From Microbulbifer aggregans (GTDB lineage Bacteria > Pseudomonadota > Gammaproteobacteria > Pseudomonadales > Cellvibrionaceae): a stretch of DNA of 64,000 bases. The stretch lies in NCBI RefSeq assembly GCF_001750105.1, contig NZ_CP014143.1, positions 248,001 through 312,000 of the forward strand, in the 5' to 3' direction. The notes beneath the pieces were generated by a model. That model saw only the letters and a program-made list of their open reading frames with translations, did not search any database and was not told where the DNA came from. Shown here in pieces: positions 63,572 through 64,000 of the stretch (position 1 is its first letter; every line of letters begins with the position of its first letter). A program made the translations under genes and the position numbers.

Positions 63572-64000
63572 GTGGCAGCAAAGAACAGCGAAACCTCATA
63601 CGGCTGGGTGGCGATCGCCTTTCATTGGCTGATGGTGCCGGCGGTCATCGGGCTCTTTGCCCTCGGCTGGTGGATGCGGCAACTGTCCTACTACGATCCC
63701 TGGTACCGTCAGGGCCCGGAACTGCACAAGGCCATCGGCATCCTGCTGCTGATCACCCTGCTTCTGCGGATGGGATGGAAGCTCCTCAACACTGCGCCCG
63801 CCGATGTGCCCGGCACCCCCCGCTGGCAGGCCGTAGCGGCGCGCTTCGCCCACGGCGGCATCTACCTGCTGCTGCTGGCGATCATGACTTCCGGCTACCT
63901 GATTTCCACCGCCGATGGCCGGACCATCGATGTGTTTGGCCTGTTCAGCGTGCCGGCCTCAATCCAGGGCCTGCCCAACCAGGAGGACATTGCCGGCGAG
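63572..64000 (+). CDS. Cytochrome b561, partial
   Basis: First 143 codons, cut by the window edge. The GTG at 63572 starts a protein opening AAKNSETSYGWVAIAFHWLM, the CybB/YceJ-type b561 hallmark with the heme-ligand His in FHW, a second His in LHKAIGI, and the third in ARFAHGGIYL. About three of the four transmembrane helices are present. It passes electrons between quinol and other membrane carriers. Confidence 0.92.
   Translation, partial: MAAKNSETSYGWVAIAFHWLMVPAVIGLFALGWWMRQLSYYDPWYRQGPELHKAIGILLLITLLLRMGWKLLNTAPADVPGTPRWQAVAARFAHGGIYLLLLAIMTSGYLISTADGRTIDVFGLFSVPASIQGLPNQEDIAGE

Overview
The window reads as chromosomal DNA of a free-living, probably marine gammaproteobacterium. GC content is high, genes are densely packed, and the gene set includes a complete Mrp-type Na+/H+ antiporter, two TonB-dependent receptors, a cytochrome bd oxidase of the short-loop type and a DPP-IV-like peptidase. 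The overall style fits Cellvibrionales/Microbulbifer-like bacteria, but that is inference from gene content. I see no tRNA, rRNA, insertion sequence, prophage or CRISPR array. About 60 protein genes are supported; the last one (cytochrome b561) runs off the right edge.

Layout. 0-1 kb: MacB/LolD-type ABC ATPase. 1-6.8 kb: mrpABCDEFG operon with overlapping genes and two TTG starts. 6.8-9.5 kb: a DUF6671-like zinc-ribbon protein and purEK. 10-14.5 kb: UMF1-type permease, an HD-domain (possible diiron oxygenase) plus class II aldolase pair, a Crp/Fnr regulator and a secreted PHB-depolymerase-type esterase. 14.5-25.6 kb: a divergent catabolic cluster. One arm is MFS, fused E1 alpha/beta 2-oxoacid dehydrogenase, TonB receptor and E2; the other is a VOC enzyme, a GntR/FCD regulator and a beta-lactamase-fold hydrolase. 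Two identical 12-bp imperfect palindromes of GntR type lie in the shared promoter region. 25.7-31 kb: BASS transporter, DUF1853 protein, and a GbsR/MarR regulator followed by cydAB, with a near-consensus promoter abutting an 18-bp perfect palindrome. 31-34 kb: a secreted protein of unknown function and a long diheme peroxidase/MauG-like protein. 34-38 kb: TetR, double cupin, DUF465, GST and an unknown Cys/His-rich protein. 37.9-39.9 kb: SBP56 (selenium-binding/methanethiol oxidase family) with a His-rich membrane protein. 40-43.5 kb: iron uptake (PepSY membrane protein, siderophore receptor, Fur box). 43.7-53 kb: S9 peptidase, LysR, MscS channel, small acidic lipoprotein, DJ-1/PfpI protein, pirin, TSUP, FrnE-like DsbA and a lipoprotein. 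53-58 kb: glutathione-dependent formaldehyde oxidation (GFA-domain protein, unknown membrane protein, fghA, adhC, AraC regulator) and PhnA. 58-64 kb: PLD/cardiolipin-synthase-like lipoprotein, CBS protein, Hsp20, host-attachment-family protein, CorA-type transporter, a hypothetical protein and cytochrome b561.

How the parts may work together. The 14.5-25.6 kb cluster looks like one regulon for outer-membrane uptake, inner-membrane transport, ester hydrolysis and oxidative decarboxylation of an unidentified substrate. It has the E1 and E2 of a 2-oxoacid dehydrogenase but no E3, so it would borrow E3 from elsewhere. This is the best candidate here for an undescribed pathway. Stress functions (bd oxidase, formaldehyde detoxification, Hsp20, diheme peroxidase, Mrp) make up much of the rest. 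Several structured intergenic regions (7.8, 35.7, 49.0 and 60.96 kb) may encode RNA elements not explained by protein genes.
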